Below, one piece after another: positions 38,950-50,939 of a stretch of 64,000 bases of DNA. A model generated the notes under the pieces. That model did not search any database, was not told the origin of the DNA, and saw nothing but the letters and a program-made list of their open reading frames with translations. The stretch lies in the NCBI GenBank assembly GCA_905331475.1, contig CAJNYU010000501.1:1-64000 (forward strand). The letters run 5' to 3'. Numbering within the stretch: position 1 is the stretch's first letter; every line of letters starts with the position of its first letter. The position numbers and the translations under genes were made by a program. The DNA comes from Rotaria socialis. Its lineage: Eukaryota > Rotifera > Eurotatoria > Philodinida > Philodinidae.

Positions 38950-39514
38950 GAGTTCTTGATTAAATTGTAAAATTTGTCATATAATGTGCGATAATAACAT
39001 GCTTTTGTGAATTATATATAGCTAAAATAGAATCTCTTAAAGCAAATTTTGTAGGAGATCTTAAAGGTATGCGTAATATACCAGTAGAAACAAGGCTAGC
39101 ATTGGTGTTGGTTGGTGGAGTTTGAAATATTTGAAAAGCATCTGAACCAATACCACTTCGATGAGGTAGTTGAACTTCAATATATCGAGATAAGTATTGT
39201 CGACATGAACAGCAAAGCCACCTGTCAATGGCAATAGATCAAAATCAATTGATAATGAAGTAATTGTCAATCCTTGACAATATTATTATTGGTGCATTAC
39301 CAATTAATAGTGTTTGGTCCATTTCTTGTCCTGTTATTGTTAGATTAGGTACGTTAGATATGAATATTGTCGATACGAAATTGTAAATACCGGATTCAAA
39401 GGCAATGGTACTTTTTTCTTCACAGCCAATCGCTGTGCGGATATTGGATAAGCACCATAATGAGAGACCAAAAATAATTTCTCCTTCAATCAATAATATT
39501 TTCGTATATCTCAT
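38950..39514 (-). pseudogene. right-handed beta-helix protein pseudogene
   Basis: Minus-strand remnant readable in pieces: a Met-started segment with hydrophobic N-terminus (about 39514-39280) containing NLTITGQEM; then, after a frameshift near 39280, QGLTITSLSIDFDLLPLTGG to about 39200; then, after another shift near 39195, a third piece (YIEVQLPHRSGIGSDAFQIF... LRDSILAIYNS) ending at a stop near 38950. Short beta-strand repeats of the NLTITG type are typical of parallel beta-helix (pectin-lyase-fold) proteins. At least two frameshifts and no fitting splice sites indicate a dead copy. The exact family is not known. Confidence 0.55.
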
Positions 39515-40797
39515 TTTCAACGATGTTCTGTGTACAATGTCAAATTTCTAAAAAGCAATCAGCGAGTCTGTTTAAGGAATACATTCGCATCAACAACTAA
39601 TCGATTAGATATGCTATTTCTAACAGTGAACCTTTTCTGAACTATCGTAGCAAAATTTTATTTTCGTATAGACCATTTCGTCTTTTGTATGTTTCATGTT
39701 CTTCAGGATTCAGATGTCAAATGGTACAGTGAAGTCGTCACTTTTACGGTCTATATGATTATCGAAGAAAAAAAGCAAACCAAAATTACCTTAGGCAAAG
39801 ATTACGCATTTGAGTTTCATTTTATTTTATTTATGGTAGAGATTATCACACAAAAAGATTTTAGTTTGAGTCGCGTGAAAAGTTCATTTGTCAAGGAAGA
39901 CTTACAATTCTATATGCCGTCGTCAGTCAAGCCCTCCAAAAACGACAGTAAGGCAACGATATTCTTTTTTTCCGTTTATTTATCTTTTCATAAGTGTAAA
40001 ACAAAAGTTGGCTTTCAACAAGGTCAAATACGTTTTATCTCTTTTATTATAGTTCAAAACGAGAGTTACGCCAATACAGCTGGAAATCGCAGTGTTGTGA
40101 GAATTATGATTCATCTCTACTTATTGACTACAGTATTACTCTGAGTTTTTGGTTTAAAAAAATACTACTATAATTGCAAGATTTCTCTAATTGGAGATCA
40201 AATATGTAAGTAAATATTATGTTTTGTTAGATGTCAATATAAAGGCCGATGGTTAAAAATCACTGAATGCCAGTTGCTTATCCTTAGTTTAATGTTACCA
40301 AACTTGTTTTTTTCTTCACCGATGAAAATCATAGGACTCAAAAGAACCTTATCAAAGAATATTTCGAGATTCTCGTGAAAAGTCAATCAATCTTTCGATG
40401 ATCGAATACGACAGCAATAGGAGTTCAAAAGGTATTTTATTTTATATTAAAATTATAAAATCTGTTAAAAACCGTTCAGAAATGTACGACATCTATTGAT
40501 AGAAATAACCACAAAAACAAAGTTATTGCAGTTTCAGAGTATTTTTCTATAATAAATATAAATTAATTCAATTTCAATCTAAAATTCTTCATTAATTTCA
40601 CATTATCATCGTTTCTAACTACAAGCAAAGAAGAGTTTCGAATCGAATTGGAATCAATATTAACCATTCAGCTGACGCGAAAAAATAAGTTTGTGTCATT
40701 ATCAGTAATTTTTTTGAAAAACTTCTCGTTTCGCTTCTGTAGATTCATTTAATTAATAAAGAATTGTTCTTATCTATTTCAGACATTCAATCTAACA

Positions 40798-41228
40798 ATG
40801 ACTCGTGTCAAGTGCTCGAAGCTCCGTGGGAAAAAGCCCGGTATGAATGATATGAAAAATTTATTTATTTGTTTATTTTTTATTGTATTATCTTAGATGA
40901 ACTCCAAAAACAATTGGAAGAATTACGTCAAGAACTTAATACACTTCGTGTGGGCAAAGTAACCGGCAGTGGTGGTGCACAAAAGTTGGGAAAAATTCGT
41001 AATGTACGAAAATCCATTGCACGCGTTCTTATTGTTACACATCAAACAACAAAAGAAAACTTACGTGCTTTATATCATGGCAAAAAATACAAACCCAAAG
41101 ATTTACGCAAACGTAAAACACGAGCTATTCGACGATTAATGACACCAAAGGAAAACTCAGTCCAATTGAAAAAACTTCAACGACGACAATGGGCGTTTCC
41201 TCAACGTACCTTTGCTGTCAAGGCTTAA
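40798..41228 (+). CDS. RPL35: ribosomal protein L35 (uL29), 2 exons
   Basis: Exons 40798-40840 and 40897-41228 join in phase to 124 residues, the normal length for this large-subunit protein. It is basic throughout. Recognisable stretches are VKCSKLRGK at the N-terminus, [24 protein letters not shown] and the C-terminal [10 protein letters not shown]. uL29 sits at the exit of the ribosomal tunnel. The intron interrupts codon 15 (KKP|DEL). A strong acceptor (TTATCTATTTCAG, ending 40782) lies 15 bases before the ATG, so the 5' UTR is either spliced or receives a trans-spliced leader. Short 3' region with A-rich stretch follows. Confidence 0.96.
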
Positions 41229-41474
41229 ATAACAAGAAAAAAAATAATAAAAACGAAACATTTTATATTGTTTTGTGAAAGAAAAGAAATGTATTGAGAT
41301 GATCAATCTGTAACATCAATTTGAATAAAAATGAATCTATCAAAAACAAAAAAAAAGTTTTCTCTGTTCATATAGCTATTCGGTTTTTATTGCTCATAGA
41401 AAGACACATACGAGATATATGTTACGTATGTTTGAATATTACATTAAAAAGAACGAAATAAAAATAGAAACTTG

Positions 41475-41545
41475 GGCCTGACCGGTGATCGAAACCGGAA
41501 CCTCTCGCACCCAAAGCGAGAATCATACCACTAGACCATCAGGCC
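41475..41545 (-). tRNA. tRNA-Pro (UGG), copy 1
   Basis: Read on the minus strand the 71 nt fold has acceptor stem GGCCTGA/TCAGGCC, anticodon arm CTCGC-TTTGGGT-GCGAG with anticodon TGG, and T arm CCGGTTTCGATCACCGG. A and B boxes are intact. A T-rich pol III terminator (TTTCTATTTTT) follows. No intron. Confidence 0.93.
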
Positions 41546-41628
41546 ATGTTCATCAAAGTCACATCAAAGTAGCTAAATTTCCACCGAAATCGAAATTCAA
41601 AGAAAAACGAAACAAAAATATTGAAATG

Positions 41629-41699
41629 GGCCTGACCGGTGATCGAAACCGGAACCTCTCGCACCCAAAGCGAGAATCATACCACTAGACCATCAGGCC
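41629..41699 (-). tRNA. tRNA-Pro (UGG), copy 2
   Basis: Same 71 nt gene body as copy 1, offset by 154 bp, with the same anticodon TGG and a TTTTT run downstream on the minus strand. The unique flank between copies is also duplicated, so the repeat unit is gene plus spacer. Confidence 0.93.
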
Positions 41700-41783
41700 G
41701 TGTTCATCAAATTCACATCAAAAGTAGCTAAATTTCCACCGAAATCGAAATTCAAAGAAAAACGAAACAAAAATATTGAAATG

Positions 41784-41854
41784 GGCCTGACCGGTGATCG
41801 AAACCGGAACCTCTCGCACCCAAAGCGAGAATCATACCACTAGACCATCAGGCC
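41784..41854 (-). tRNA. tRNA-Pro (UGG), copy 3
   Basis: Third identical gene body, offset by 155 bp from copy 2. Its transcript-downstream flank matches those of copy 2 (TTTTT within 20 bases), while its upstream flank is unique, marking the edge of the tandem array. Confidence 0.93.
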
Positions 41855-44800
41855 GTGGCAATCAAGCTCGGGAAAACCCTAATTGAACAGGTACAGTTCA
41901 ATTAAAAACTTCAACTTTCATGTCATTATTTTGATAGTACGTCTTTATACCTCAATGAGTTCTATAGTAATCGAAATTAACGATCTTATCAACGTCTGTC
42001 ATTCATCTGAAATAATTGAGATAGGGTTTTAATTTGAATTCAAGGAAAACTTTGATACGCTTATTCAATTCCGAACTTGTTTTTTTTTTCTATTAACATT
42101 TTGCTGAACAATTCTCAATAACGAAATAATAGAAAGCTTACTAGTTGTGCAATCAAATAACCGAGATATAGCTTATTCTAGGAATTATATTTAAGTTTGA
42201 GCCTGGCTTCATTTATTTTTGTTGTTTAGTTTTTAATAATGAAGCGTGACATTTTCATGTTCTATGTCGTGATTATCCTATTTTGACGACGACATTTGAT
42301 AATATGACAAAGATCATGTTGGACTTGCTACTATCCATAACTAAATTTGAGTATCTAGAGTCTCACATCACAATACGGATTCTATGTAATGTTTTAAAAA
42401 TCTATTCGTGCTTAGAAAATTTTTCATGTGTAATTATCTCTTTTTAGTTCCATTGATTAATAACATTTAAAAAGCTGTTTTTTCATTATCTACAGAAAAG
42501 TTTTCACTACAATATGCTATTCTTTTTATAATCGTTCAGAAAAACTATGATAAGTTGAATGTCGTTTAAAAGTTATTATCAATATTAGCAGAGACAAAAA
42601 AAATGACAGAACAAAGTGTAGATATTTTTTGTATTCTAATTAAAAGAAACTCAAGAAGCAACACTGTATTATTCTTTAACTGAAGAGTTCTTGATAGTAG
42701 AAAAGAACTTTTGATTAAGCCTGATAGTCATACGGACGCCATATAAAAAAATAGCTAAGCATCGAATACAGCTATGTTTGGAAAAAGAATCCGTCCGACA
42801 AATAATATAAGATGTCTTTCAGTGGATGAATTCATCGAGTATATTATGATGTCGGTATGAAGTGTAAGTAGAATCTATTTGTTTTTCTCTGTTCAATAAC
42901 AAAGCGAAGAACCTTGAAATATAATTATGATTCAAGAACGTCTATCTTGAAACCAATGTGATATTTTTAATTAAAAAAAAAGCAATGACACTTGCACTAT
43001 ACTTCAAATACACATGATAAAACTACAGTAAGACCCATATAAGTGTAAACACAGCAATTTGCTTGTTTTTCTGAAACACTTCTATTGCAAAAACTGAGTA
43101 CTATTTGGGTTTGATTGAGTTTGATTGAAAATTTGTATGTTTTTACAGTACTAGAAAATTCACCGTATCTATTTTTCTACTTATTATAATGAATATTATC
43201 AATGCCATTCAGCTGTACTTAAATTTAATAATTCCCATGAAAATTGAAAATGATGCTTTGTGCAAATAAGTATTTCGAATTCTAATTGACATAGAAATCT
43301 ACTGTTCAATTCAGTAGATTTAGGCAAGCTGCCTCGGATGCATGTGCGCCAATAAATGAGGCAGTTGTTTCTGTTTATTTACAAATGATTAAACCAACGC
43401 ATAATTGCAGAGGCAAAATCGGAATATGTTTCAGGTTTCCTTCAATACTTCTGTTATCTGATGATAGAAATCAATCAACGATTTCTCCTGTATTTATATT
43501 CAATTTTCTCTTATACAAATCACTAAATAATTAAAATCTAATGAATGGTTCAGTTTTATATAACATTAAGAGAAGCAGTACAACAGTATATTTTAATATT
43601 TGTCCTTGGTAATTTATAGCAATGCTTTATTAATGTAACTAAACACATGACACACTAAAGCCCTATCATGGCATTGAATTCAAAAAAAGGCTCGTCTCAT
43701 AAAATTCGCCACAAATTTAGAACTTAAAATCAACAAATTATATAATCAATTGCACGCTGTCAAACAATATATGCAATCGCTTGAACTCTTATTTTTTCAT
43801 TTTTACACAATCTGATTACAAAAGACTAAGAAATAAAGCTCGAGTCTCGTTATAACAATTCATTTTACTTTATACCTACACTTATGCGATCAATTGAATG
43901 TCACCAGACAACTTTAGTGCATTTTAAATGAAGAGGAAAATATTCGTCTGAATGACTAAAAAGGTCACTTTAAACATCATAACCATGAGTAACTAAATCA
44001 TTGCATTATTAGAAGAAGAAAAAAATCGTTCACTTGTTCTTTTCTTATGACACATTCCTTTGCATTAAACCGATCGTCTCAATCTAATTAGATGTAGTCT
44101 GTTGTTTATATCATTAGAACAACAACAAGACAATATAACTTCTCAAGAGATCATATGCCATGTCGTGCTCATCGGTTTAGACTAGAATAATATTTGACCA
44201 TCATATAATTCCTTTTTTCTCGATGTTTATGCTCATCTTGTTCACATTAATTTCTTTGACGCTTGATCACCATCACAAATGTCTTGCACATGCAATACAG
44301 AGAAATATTCTATCTTCATATTTTCTTTTACGTTGGATTGAAATAGGGAACTACATGATCGTTTTTTTCCTTCTTCTGTTGACAGTCTTCTTTAAGCTAT
44401 TGATGTATTATTAATAGCGACGCTTATGAATCAAAGTGAAAAGAGAAGCCGAAGAAAAAAAATAACCTTGATTTGCTATTCATCGTTCAACACTTTTTTT
44501 TTAATCATGAGCTACTAGTTAGTTAGATTTATAGCCTATAAGCATACGTAAACAAATTCGCTTTCTTTCTTTTTTACTCGAATACATTTGATGGCTCTCG
44601 ATAACTGGCCGTGTCAGTGGCAGACATCACAATTTATGTGCTGTCTACGAGTGAGAGCAAGAGTGTCAAAATCGAATTGACTCGGATAGACACGCGTTCA
44701 TGATGGCGCTTCTTCGTTTTATTCTTATTTTTCTGAGTAGAATCAGAAACAATAAACGTATTTGTCACTTCACTCACGCACAGTAGGGATACTAATTGCA

Positions 44801-45351
44801 CTAAGAAAATGAAGTATGTAATAGTGTGATCTATTCTCAATGATGGAAATCACCTGGTAATATATCGATTATGTTAAAAATTGTGGAACAATGAGAAGTA
44901 TCATTATTCGATTTGTATGCACGCTGTTTGATCTTTCTTTTGATTATGTAGAAAATCTATTTTCAACAAGAGGCTATAAATATTCTATTTGTTGTTCTTG
45001 TTTGAGTCACCCTTTTTTGCTAGCTTTAATCCGCACAGCTCAGTTAGATATATTTTTTTCTCTATTCCTAATTCCATTAGTCTAAGTTTATTTTCCTTTT
45101 TCCTTCTCTCTCCCTCCTTCTTCTCTTTCCTTCTCGCCTTTCCCTTATCGTTTGTAGGAGAGAAAGAGCATAATCTACAATCATCTTCTATTGTATATGT
45201 GGTTTCATTGATCTACTAGTACCAACATGTTCCAGTTATAAGCGAAAATAACAGTTGCAATTATTGCACAACCGACTATAAACAAATATCGAACACGGTA
45301 TCAAATAGAATCTATTAAAAATACAAGTGATGTTAGATGCTCATATCACTA
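41855..45351. other. 3.5 kb gene-free region
   Basis: AT-rich sequence. Open frames of 60-75 codons are hydrophobic or Lys-rich random reads. No inverted repeat or RNA gene was recognised. The right end should hold the promoter of the Ig-domain gene. Confidence 0.5.
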
Positions 45352-46320
45352 ATGATGAACAATACTTTAATCGCCATTAAATACATCGTTTTATTTACTC
45401 ATCGTAAGTAACTCATATATAAAATAGAAATCCTTCTAAATGCTAATTTTCTGTTTCTTCTCTTTCAGTAATTTTCATGACCCAACTAACAACAGCTAAC
45501 AATCGATTTCCGAGAATCATTACTGAAACACATAATCAGACATTAAATATATCATCGACGGCCATATTAACATGTCATGTCCGTGATTTAGGGGATCATC
45601 ATGTAACATGGTTTAAAACAAATCCATCAACAACAATATCATCTCCATTAGCTGCCGGAGAGCAATTATTTACAGCTGATAAACGTTATTCAATATCATT
45701 TTATTCGACATCAGTCAAAGATTCATTTTGGTCATTAGAAATTTATCAAGTAAATCTAGCCGACGAAGGTACATATATATGTAAAATTGCTAATCGAAAA
45801 GCAAGCGTCAGTATTTATATACATTTACATATACAAATACCAATGATTATACATCCGACCTACGTTCATGCAGAACCAAATACAAATATTATATTAAATT
45901 GTAGGCTTTTAATCAATAATGAATATGTCGATAAAAGAGATGTAACATGGATTTTTCTATCTCATCAACTCAATAAAACCAAATTTCATGATGTACATAT
46001 AAGAAAACGATTATCGGGCGATAGTTTAACCGCAGATTTAGTTATTAATCATACACAGATGAATCATACAGGTACATGGGCATGCATTTATCGGCAACAA
46101 CTACTTAGTGTAAAAGTGCTCGTTCAAAAAAGTAATGAAAACAAATTTCAATTGATTATTTACAATAGAAAATTTCTTCTTTTCTTTTCTTTTCTTATAT
46201 CGTTTAGATATGTTAACGCATCAACGTGCAAGTGCGTTACTGTCGAATGACTCTTATCGAAAAATTTCTTCAATATATGTTTTACTTTTTCTTGTTTTAT
46301 TTATTGTTGACGAACATTAG
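45352..46320 (+). CDS. two-Ig-domain surface protein, probably GPI-anchored
   Basis: Exons 45352-45403, 45469-46131 and 46208-46320 join in phase to 275 residues. The signal peptide (about 1-27) is split by the first intron, as is common in secreted-protein genes. Ig1 has Cys53, Trp65 (HHVTWFK) and DEGTYIC with Cys122. Ig2 has Cys162, Trp (DVTWIFL) and GTWAC with Cys223. Several N-glycosylation sites (NQT, NIS, NKT, NHT) are present. Splicing the third intron gives a C-terminus ending SSIYVLLFLVLFIVDEH, a hydrophobic tail typical of GPI signals. Without that splice the frame runs to an unlikely end. Organisation resembles the IgLON/Lachesin/Dpr type of cell-adhesion proteins, but with only two Ig domains. 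The ligand is unknown. Confidence 0.82.
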
Positions 46321-47384
46321 CAAAAAACGAGTTCTTTTTTTTATATCAAACGAACAGTATGTATAAAAAATAAAAAATGTCAGATAAAAATAAAATACTA
46401 TAACAGAAACTGCCTTATTCTAAGTTGATCCTTGACAAATCAGTCAAGCATAGATAAATGACTGTCGACGACATTAATTAGAAAGAATCACCCGTGTGTA
46501 CAAGAGTTGTGCCATCTCATATATGTTATCAGAAAAATGAATCTCTTTTGTTCATAAAAAGACAAGACCATGTTTATCGTCTAGTCAAAACTCATTGAAC
46601 AGAAAGACTAATTGAAATAATATAAAAATTCATTATTTTCAATTTCTTTTTATACACAGACAGATTGCTCTTGATTATATGAAAGCATAGGTTATGAAGA
46701 GAATGAGAAAGGAGAAGACGACGAAGAAGAAATAGAAAGGTCACTTCAAAACTACCGTATGCTGTTTAACGAATGATGAGAATAATCAAGCAAAGGTCCT
46801 TTCTTTATGTCATCTGATGGCCTCATTTTAAGCTCTGTGACAAGAAAAATTTGCATTTCGTTTCCAGTGTCGATTGCGCGACAAGCAAGTGAATGAAAGA
46901 GAATGCGTGTATGTATGTTAACTAGATAATAATTGCACGGACGATGACTGTAGATACTTGAACATGTCCATACATCTTATGTCATCTAGCGAACAAATTA
47001 GATACAGCAGAGAGAAAAGGAATGACGAGTATGAAATTGACGCAATCGTAAGTAGATACTGTTGTTTACATGGGTATGTAATCGATTTCGAATATTGGCT
47101 AATAATATATTATCGTCTATTGATTATAACTTACAGCAACAACAATAACAAATGCTCGTATTTTTTCTATCGCCATATTTGAAGGACATATTGTGTCGTG
47201 AGAAAAGCGCTGTATCCGGTCTCGACTACATAATGAACTACGAACAATAATGACATGCAAATTCGATCTCATAATAGATTAAAAAAACGAGAGAGAAAGA
47301 GGGACCCGAATGATTTTATTTTAATTAATTTATTCTCGAATAATATCATAAAATAAATAAACAATCCGATATATCATGTTGCAT
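46321..47384. other. convergent intergenic spacer
   Basis: About 1 kb between the 3' ends of the Ig gene (+) and the phosphatase gene (-). AT-rich, with purine runs near 46690-46740. No gene was recognised. Confidence 0.45.
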
Positions 47385-50093
47385 TCAAAAACCATGTGCT
47401 GATGCTGCTGCTGCTCGAGTTGCACTGAACCGATCATATTCCACAAAAGTTTGATTGACAAAAACTGCTGCTGTAGAATGTTCTGCACATCGAGTATTAC
47501 CATTCAATAATGTAAGCTGGACACGACATGAGTAAAGAAATAAACCTATGGAGAAAAATAAATAAATAAATAAAAACTAGAAATAATAGATGTACTATAT
47601 ATTTTAATACCAGCAAGATACGGATTCCATTCTTGTTTAATTAATCGAGCAACTCTACTGTGATAGAGTGGACTCGAACTTACTACTGATAGGGATAATC
47701 TCTCTTTATGTGATAGAAAGTACGATAGTGTACAAGGACCATCTCGGTTTCGCATCCAATATTTGAAATCACGCGATGTCAATTGAAGTGAATCAGTCGT
47801 TGGAATTCTTTGTTCTTCAGGAATGTTTCCTGAATGAAGTAGAGATAAAGAGTCGTGAAGTTTTATTATTTCAGGTCCAATAGTTTCAAAGTAAATTGAT
47901 TCTCCATGATTCAATGCGTTAAGTTCAGGACCCATGACGGTGGTAAATCTTTCATGTGGTTGAATAAGAAAATTACTTGAGGCGATTTCTTGACGAAATG
48001 CTGTGAATAAACGACCTTCACCACATAAAATATGAATTTTTAATGATGGACGTGTTGCATCACTTGTATCGGGCGTAAGATAAGTACGTAGCATGTGGAG
48101 AATTTGTACGCGTTGAAATTGCATAAATTCTTCTCGAGCCTCTTAAAAAAAGAAATAGACAGATTTATAAAAAAAAAATAAAATAAAGAAGAATTACTCT
48201 TTTGAAAATAATTATGTAGAAGTCCAAGATCAGTAGTCTGTTCCGATACGCTATAGTTGGCACCAAGAAGAAGACTTCGTGTATGAAAGCATGACTCCGC
48301 TGATTGAATAGTTGGATCGGATACTATTTTTACAGGAAACATGCGAATATTTCCAGGCAACTTTTCTAGAAGTTTGAGAATAATTTTATGTATTTGTGAC
48401 ATAATACCACGTATTTGATTAATGCCAAGACGAGTTAAATAGGATGCTTTATCATCACCTGTATTAACATTGAGACGTGAAATAAAAACAAACAGATAGT
48501 TAGTTTTTTCTTCTACTGTGATCAATATCTACTTATCATGTCGAATAAAGAATAGAAGTACACGTGAATCTTGATGAACACTGTTACGTGGAATGTTTCC
48601 TCGAGTTAATATTGGATTTTCTCGAAATTTTTGTATAGAATTATCGACTGGAAATGGCATTCCATATGGACTAAATTGATACAATGGTGTGGTGAATGGT
48701 GCTCGTTGTTCTTCGACTGAAGATGGAACAGGTATTGGTGATCCTAAACGATTGAATGATCCAAAATCTGTATTTGCTTGAATAAGTGATAGACGATGAA
48801 GATAACGACGACAAGTATGATGCATCATGGGCACTAAATGTGTAGTATATTCTAGTTTCATTTCCATGTATACAATAATATTATAGTTTCTTATTCGATT
48901 CGGAAATGCCTCTACAGCAAATACATGATCTAGAACACTTGTATGAATATAATTTCTCATTTCTTCTTGTGCATGAGTGAACTTCGAATAGAAAAAAATC
49001 GTTGCAAAATTTATTTTCATCTATTTTTTTACGTACTCGACATTGATGCATGGCAGCCCATTCATAATAGAAATCTTTTCTCAAAACTGCATGATTGACA
49101 GTTATTGGAATTTCATTCATAGTAACCGATTCTACTAGTTTAGGTATTTCAGTTCCAACTGTACGATACAATAATGTTTGACCATGCGACAATGTGGTTA
49201 CAGTCGGAAGAGAGAAACTTAAAAATTCTTCAAGCGGTCGTCGACGAGCAAAGTAACGTCTTATGATATGATCGAAAGCTGTGAAAAGATTCCCATGGCC
49301 AGCTATAATTGTTACTGTATGTTCAGGTCTATCTGTTTGAGGCGGTTGTAAATATTCGCGAACAAAATAATACCAACGTTTACGTTGTTTGATAGTATCA
49401 CTAGAATAGCAAGCAAGTGCACAAGACATTTTATTTTGAAATATTATTATACATGCATTCTCTCAGGCCTGTATCTTGAATAACGTCTGGTTCAAATGAG
49501 AATTGATTGTCGAGTTGTAAACGAATATTATAGAGACTTTCGATTGCACGTACTTGTGTACTTGATACTAATTTAATCGGTCGTGTTAATGGACCTATTG
49601 TTTGGATTAATTCATGAATTTTTTTATTTATTTTATGACCTGCCATTCGTGTTTGATATTTTCCATAGCGAAGTAAATGTGCAGTTGATTCATCTTCCGT
49701 ATAAAAATATAATCCATGCCGAATGAGAAATATATGATGTGTTGTACGAGGATGAACACCGGTATGATTGATACGATACGGATTGGGATTTGTCGGTGCA
49801 TAAAGATGACCATTTTTATATACTCCTGGTCCTGCTCGTGATTCACGACAGTCACATGTACATGTATTTGGTATGGATTGTTGAGCTTCGGTTAATACGA
49901 TAGGCAGATTTCCAAGTTCCCAAAAAGGATTTTGACGAAATTGCTCAGCAATTCTCGTTATTTGATCATTAACAGGCAATGGATATAACTCGTCAAGTCT
50001 AGGTATATAGTCAGCAGAGAAATTGTTAGCATTTGTTCGATTCGAGATAAATAATAAAAAAATGAGATAAAAAAACAACAACAACAACAACAT
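47385..50093 (-). CDS. secreted tandem PGAM5-like histidine phosphatase, second module inactive
   Basis: Exons 50093-49453, 49400-49037, 48981-48564, 48515-48198, 48141-47611, 47545-47385 join in phase to 810 residues. A hydrophobic leader (1-17) suggests secretion or membrane anchoring. Module 1: HHIFLIRHGLYF with the RHG triad at 125-127, SSTQVRAIES with Arg182, LRE at 210-212 and AGHGNLFTAF with His249. These are the core residues of histidine phosphatase clan branch 1, closest in style to PGAM5. Module 2 repeats the whole layout: a PFPVDNSIQKFRENP-like linker, YLFVFISRLN in place of the RHG strand, SDPTIQSAES, and LCGEGRLFTAF with Glu622 where the His should be. It is therefore a pseudophosphatase. 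The 48 bp intron 3 was chosen for phase and alignment with module 1. The C-terminal 160 residues after module 2 contain Cys residues and an NQT site. The substrate is unknown. Confidence 0.82.
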
Positions 50094-50939
50094 AATCGAA
50101 ACAAAAAATTAATTCAAATAAGAGACAACGCGCCATTTGATATCGAGAAAAATTCATTGCTATTAGATAGTTTTTGAGCGCATAAAAAATACTGATCGAT
50201 GATCATGTACATTGACATTGCAATACAGCTTTTGACGAGTCCAGAAAAATCTAGATTCTATATACTTTTCGCAAAAAAAAAGTTTTTTAACATGTTCAAC
50301 AACCGACGTCAAATCATTCGATGAATATATATCGTCGAATGTAAGATTATCAACTGTTGAGAAAATTTAATATATCGAGAGCATGAACAGTTATGTGCCA
50401 CTGAAAAGCGACATCCCTGACTCTAGTCTCGAGTGTAGATTCGAACGTTGTCACTGATATTTCACACAGTCATTATTCGATTGAACCACAATTTTCATCT
50501 GTATATTGACAAAAATACAAGTTGTGTTATTTCGAAGTTTCATTCCTGCATTTTTTTTTTCGAATAATTATCAGATTTCTTTTTTCTTTGTGAACTCTCT
50601 TTCTGAGTGGAACATCAGTAGAAAAATTCAATAAAATATTTTCTTTGCATGTAGTTTAAATTATAATTGTTACTCTCAGTCCAAGAAAGGCAGATAATTG
50701 ATATTATTTCATAAAAGGAATCAAATGTTTCACAATAATCATCATCGAGCAACATAGTCTAATAGATAGATTCGAACGCGAACGTATGCAATCGTTTACT
50801 ACTCTCTAAGCAACTTGACCAAATTTTGCCATTAGAATGACCTCTAACTTTGTATTGGTATATAGTCGATCGAACGGACGAGTAAAATATACTGATATGA
50901 TATATACATGCACAATGGACCATTCAAAACATTTTTTTT

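Noticed and set aside
39689-40144. 151-codon plus-strand ORF as a confident gene
   Set aside because: The acceptor at 39709 fits the phase of the exon at 37.7 kb, but composition is weak and the joined product has no recognisable domain, so it is mentioned only within that exon's entry.
48441-48564. 74 bp intron (GTAGAT...ATACAG) in the phosphatase gene keeping RHD in the protein
   Set aside because: It leads to an immediate stop (AAG TGA) in the next exon, while the 48 bp intron keeps phase and aligns with module 1 without gaps.
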